From Methylobacillus gramineus (GTDB taxonomy: Bacteria; Pseudomonadota; Gammaproteobacteria; Burkholderiales; Methylophilaceae): a stretch of 64,000 nt of DNA. The notes beneath the pieces are model-generated. The model was given only the letters and a program-made list of their open reading frames with translations. It made no database searches and was not told the origin of the DNA. Where the stretch lies: NCBI RefSeq assembly GCF_020532675.1, contig NZ_JAJAVE010000003.1, forward strand, positions 434,001 through 498,000, in the 5' to 3' direction. A program made the position numbers and the translations under genes. Positions 63,872-64,000 of the stretch are shown in pieces; the first letter of the stretch is position 1, and each line of letters starts with the position of its first letter.

Positions 63872-63947
63872 TGGTATCCTTATATGGGATCAGTGCTACT
63901 ACCTGAATAGTCTGGGGTGTTGCACGGGCTGGTTGGAGTTGTGCCTG

Positions 63948-63985
63948 GCAGAATAATTCAAACCGGGCCGTTGGAATTATTCTGC
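63948..63985. repeat. 12-bp perfect inverted repeat before the mla-type operon
   Basis: GCAGAATAATTC (63948-63959) and GAATTATTCTGC (63974-63985) pair exactly around 14 bases rich in G and C. Neither side has a T-tract. It may be a leftover terminator of the next gene outside the window or an operator pair about 77 bp upstream of the permease start. Confidence 0.5.
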
Positions 63986-64000
63986 TGCCTTCAAGCTTTA

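Noticed and set aside
1-64000. RpoN (-24/-12) promoters before PEP-CTERM genes, as reported for PrsK/PrsR-controlled PEP-CTERM systems
   Set aside because: I looked for TGGC-N8-TTGC patterns upstream of the seven tagged genes and found none convincing.
1-64000. CRISPR arrays, insertion sequences, tRNA or rRNA genes
   Set aside because: No regularly spaced repeats, transposase frames, terminal repeats or cloverleaf-like sequences were recognised by reading; a dedicated tRNA or IS search was not possible.

Overview
The window reads as chromosomal DNA of a Gram-negative betaproteobacterium. I favour a methylotroph of the Methylophilaceae (Methylobacillus/Methylovorus-like). The grounds are an EpsA-type LuxR regulator, seven proteins with PEP-CTERM sorting tags, and the fmdB-DUF502-aspS-(apt)-nudB housekeeping run. 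This assignment is inference from gene families; no marker gene was compared. I saw no rRNA, tRNA, CRISPR array, transposase or prophage gene.

Layout. 1-3.2 kb: the 3' part of an EpsA-like regulator, a PEP-CTERM protein and a large secreted protein of unknown function. 3.3-20.7 kb: a surface-export locus. It holds a two-partner secretion pair (TpsB transporter and a 3287-residue TpsA adhesin), an ExbB-type proton channel carrying a large DUF2341/LamG-like periplasmic domain, two ExbDs, a TonB, a porin-like barrel and a periplasmic coiled-coil protein. 20.9-25.2 kb: five consecutive PEP-CTERM genes, the last three being tandem paralogues with nearly identical sorting tags and 3' ends. 25.4-29.4 kb: a sugar-nucleotidyltransferase and a divergent histidine kinase/response regulator pair. 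29.7-39.8 kb: a giant DUF11/SdrD-like surface protein, a 1403-residue OmpA-domain/beta-barrel protein and a small STAS-like protein in one coupled unit. 39.9-43.1 kb: a TonB-dependent siderophore-type receptor and another PEP-CTERM protein. 43.3-50.6 kb: housekeeping genes on the plus strand (fmdB-like, DUF502, aspS, apt, nudB, nadA, an EEP nuclease, clsB, DUF2721). 50.8-53.4 kb: a MHYT-GGDEF-EAL protein and a small MliC-like lipoprotein. 53.7-60.4 kb: an RND tripartite efflux operon with a convergent AraC regulator. 60.4-63.9 kb: a Mla/MCE-type lipid-transport operon on the minus strand.

Two observations stand out. First, the two-partner secretion pair sits directly beside a complete dedicated proton-motive-force module (ExbB-ExbD-ExbD-TonB) whose ExbB bears a lectin-like periplasmic head. 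A porin-like barrel and a coiled-coil protein follow, so this looks like a self-contained, energised outer-membrane system. Second, an 18-bp dyad (TTAGTCC-N4-GGACTAA and variants) recurs upstream of five PEP-CTERM genes and of the DUF11/OmpA surface operon. At four promoters it lies 40-41 or 52.5 bp before the -10 hexamer, a difference of about one helical turn. I propose it as the operator of the PEP-CTERM regulon, with the EpsA-like LuxR protein at the left edge as the obvious candidate regulator.
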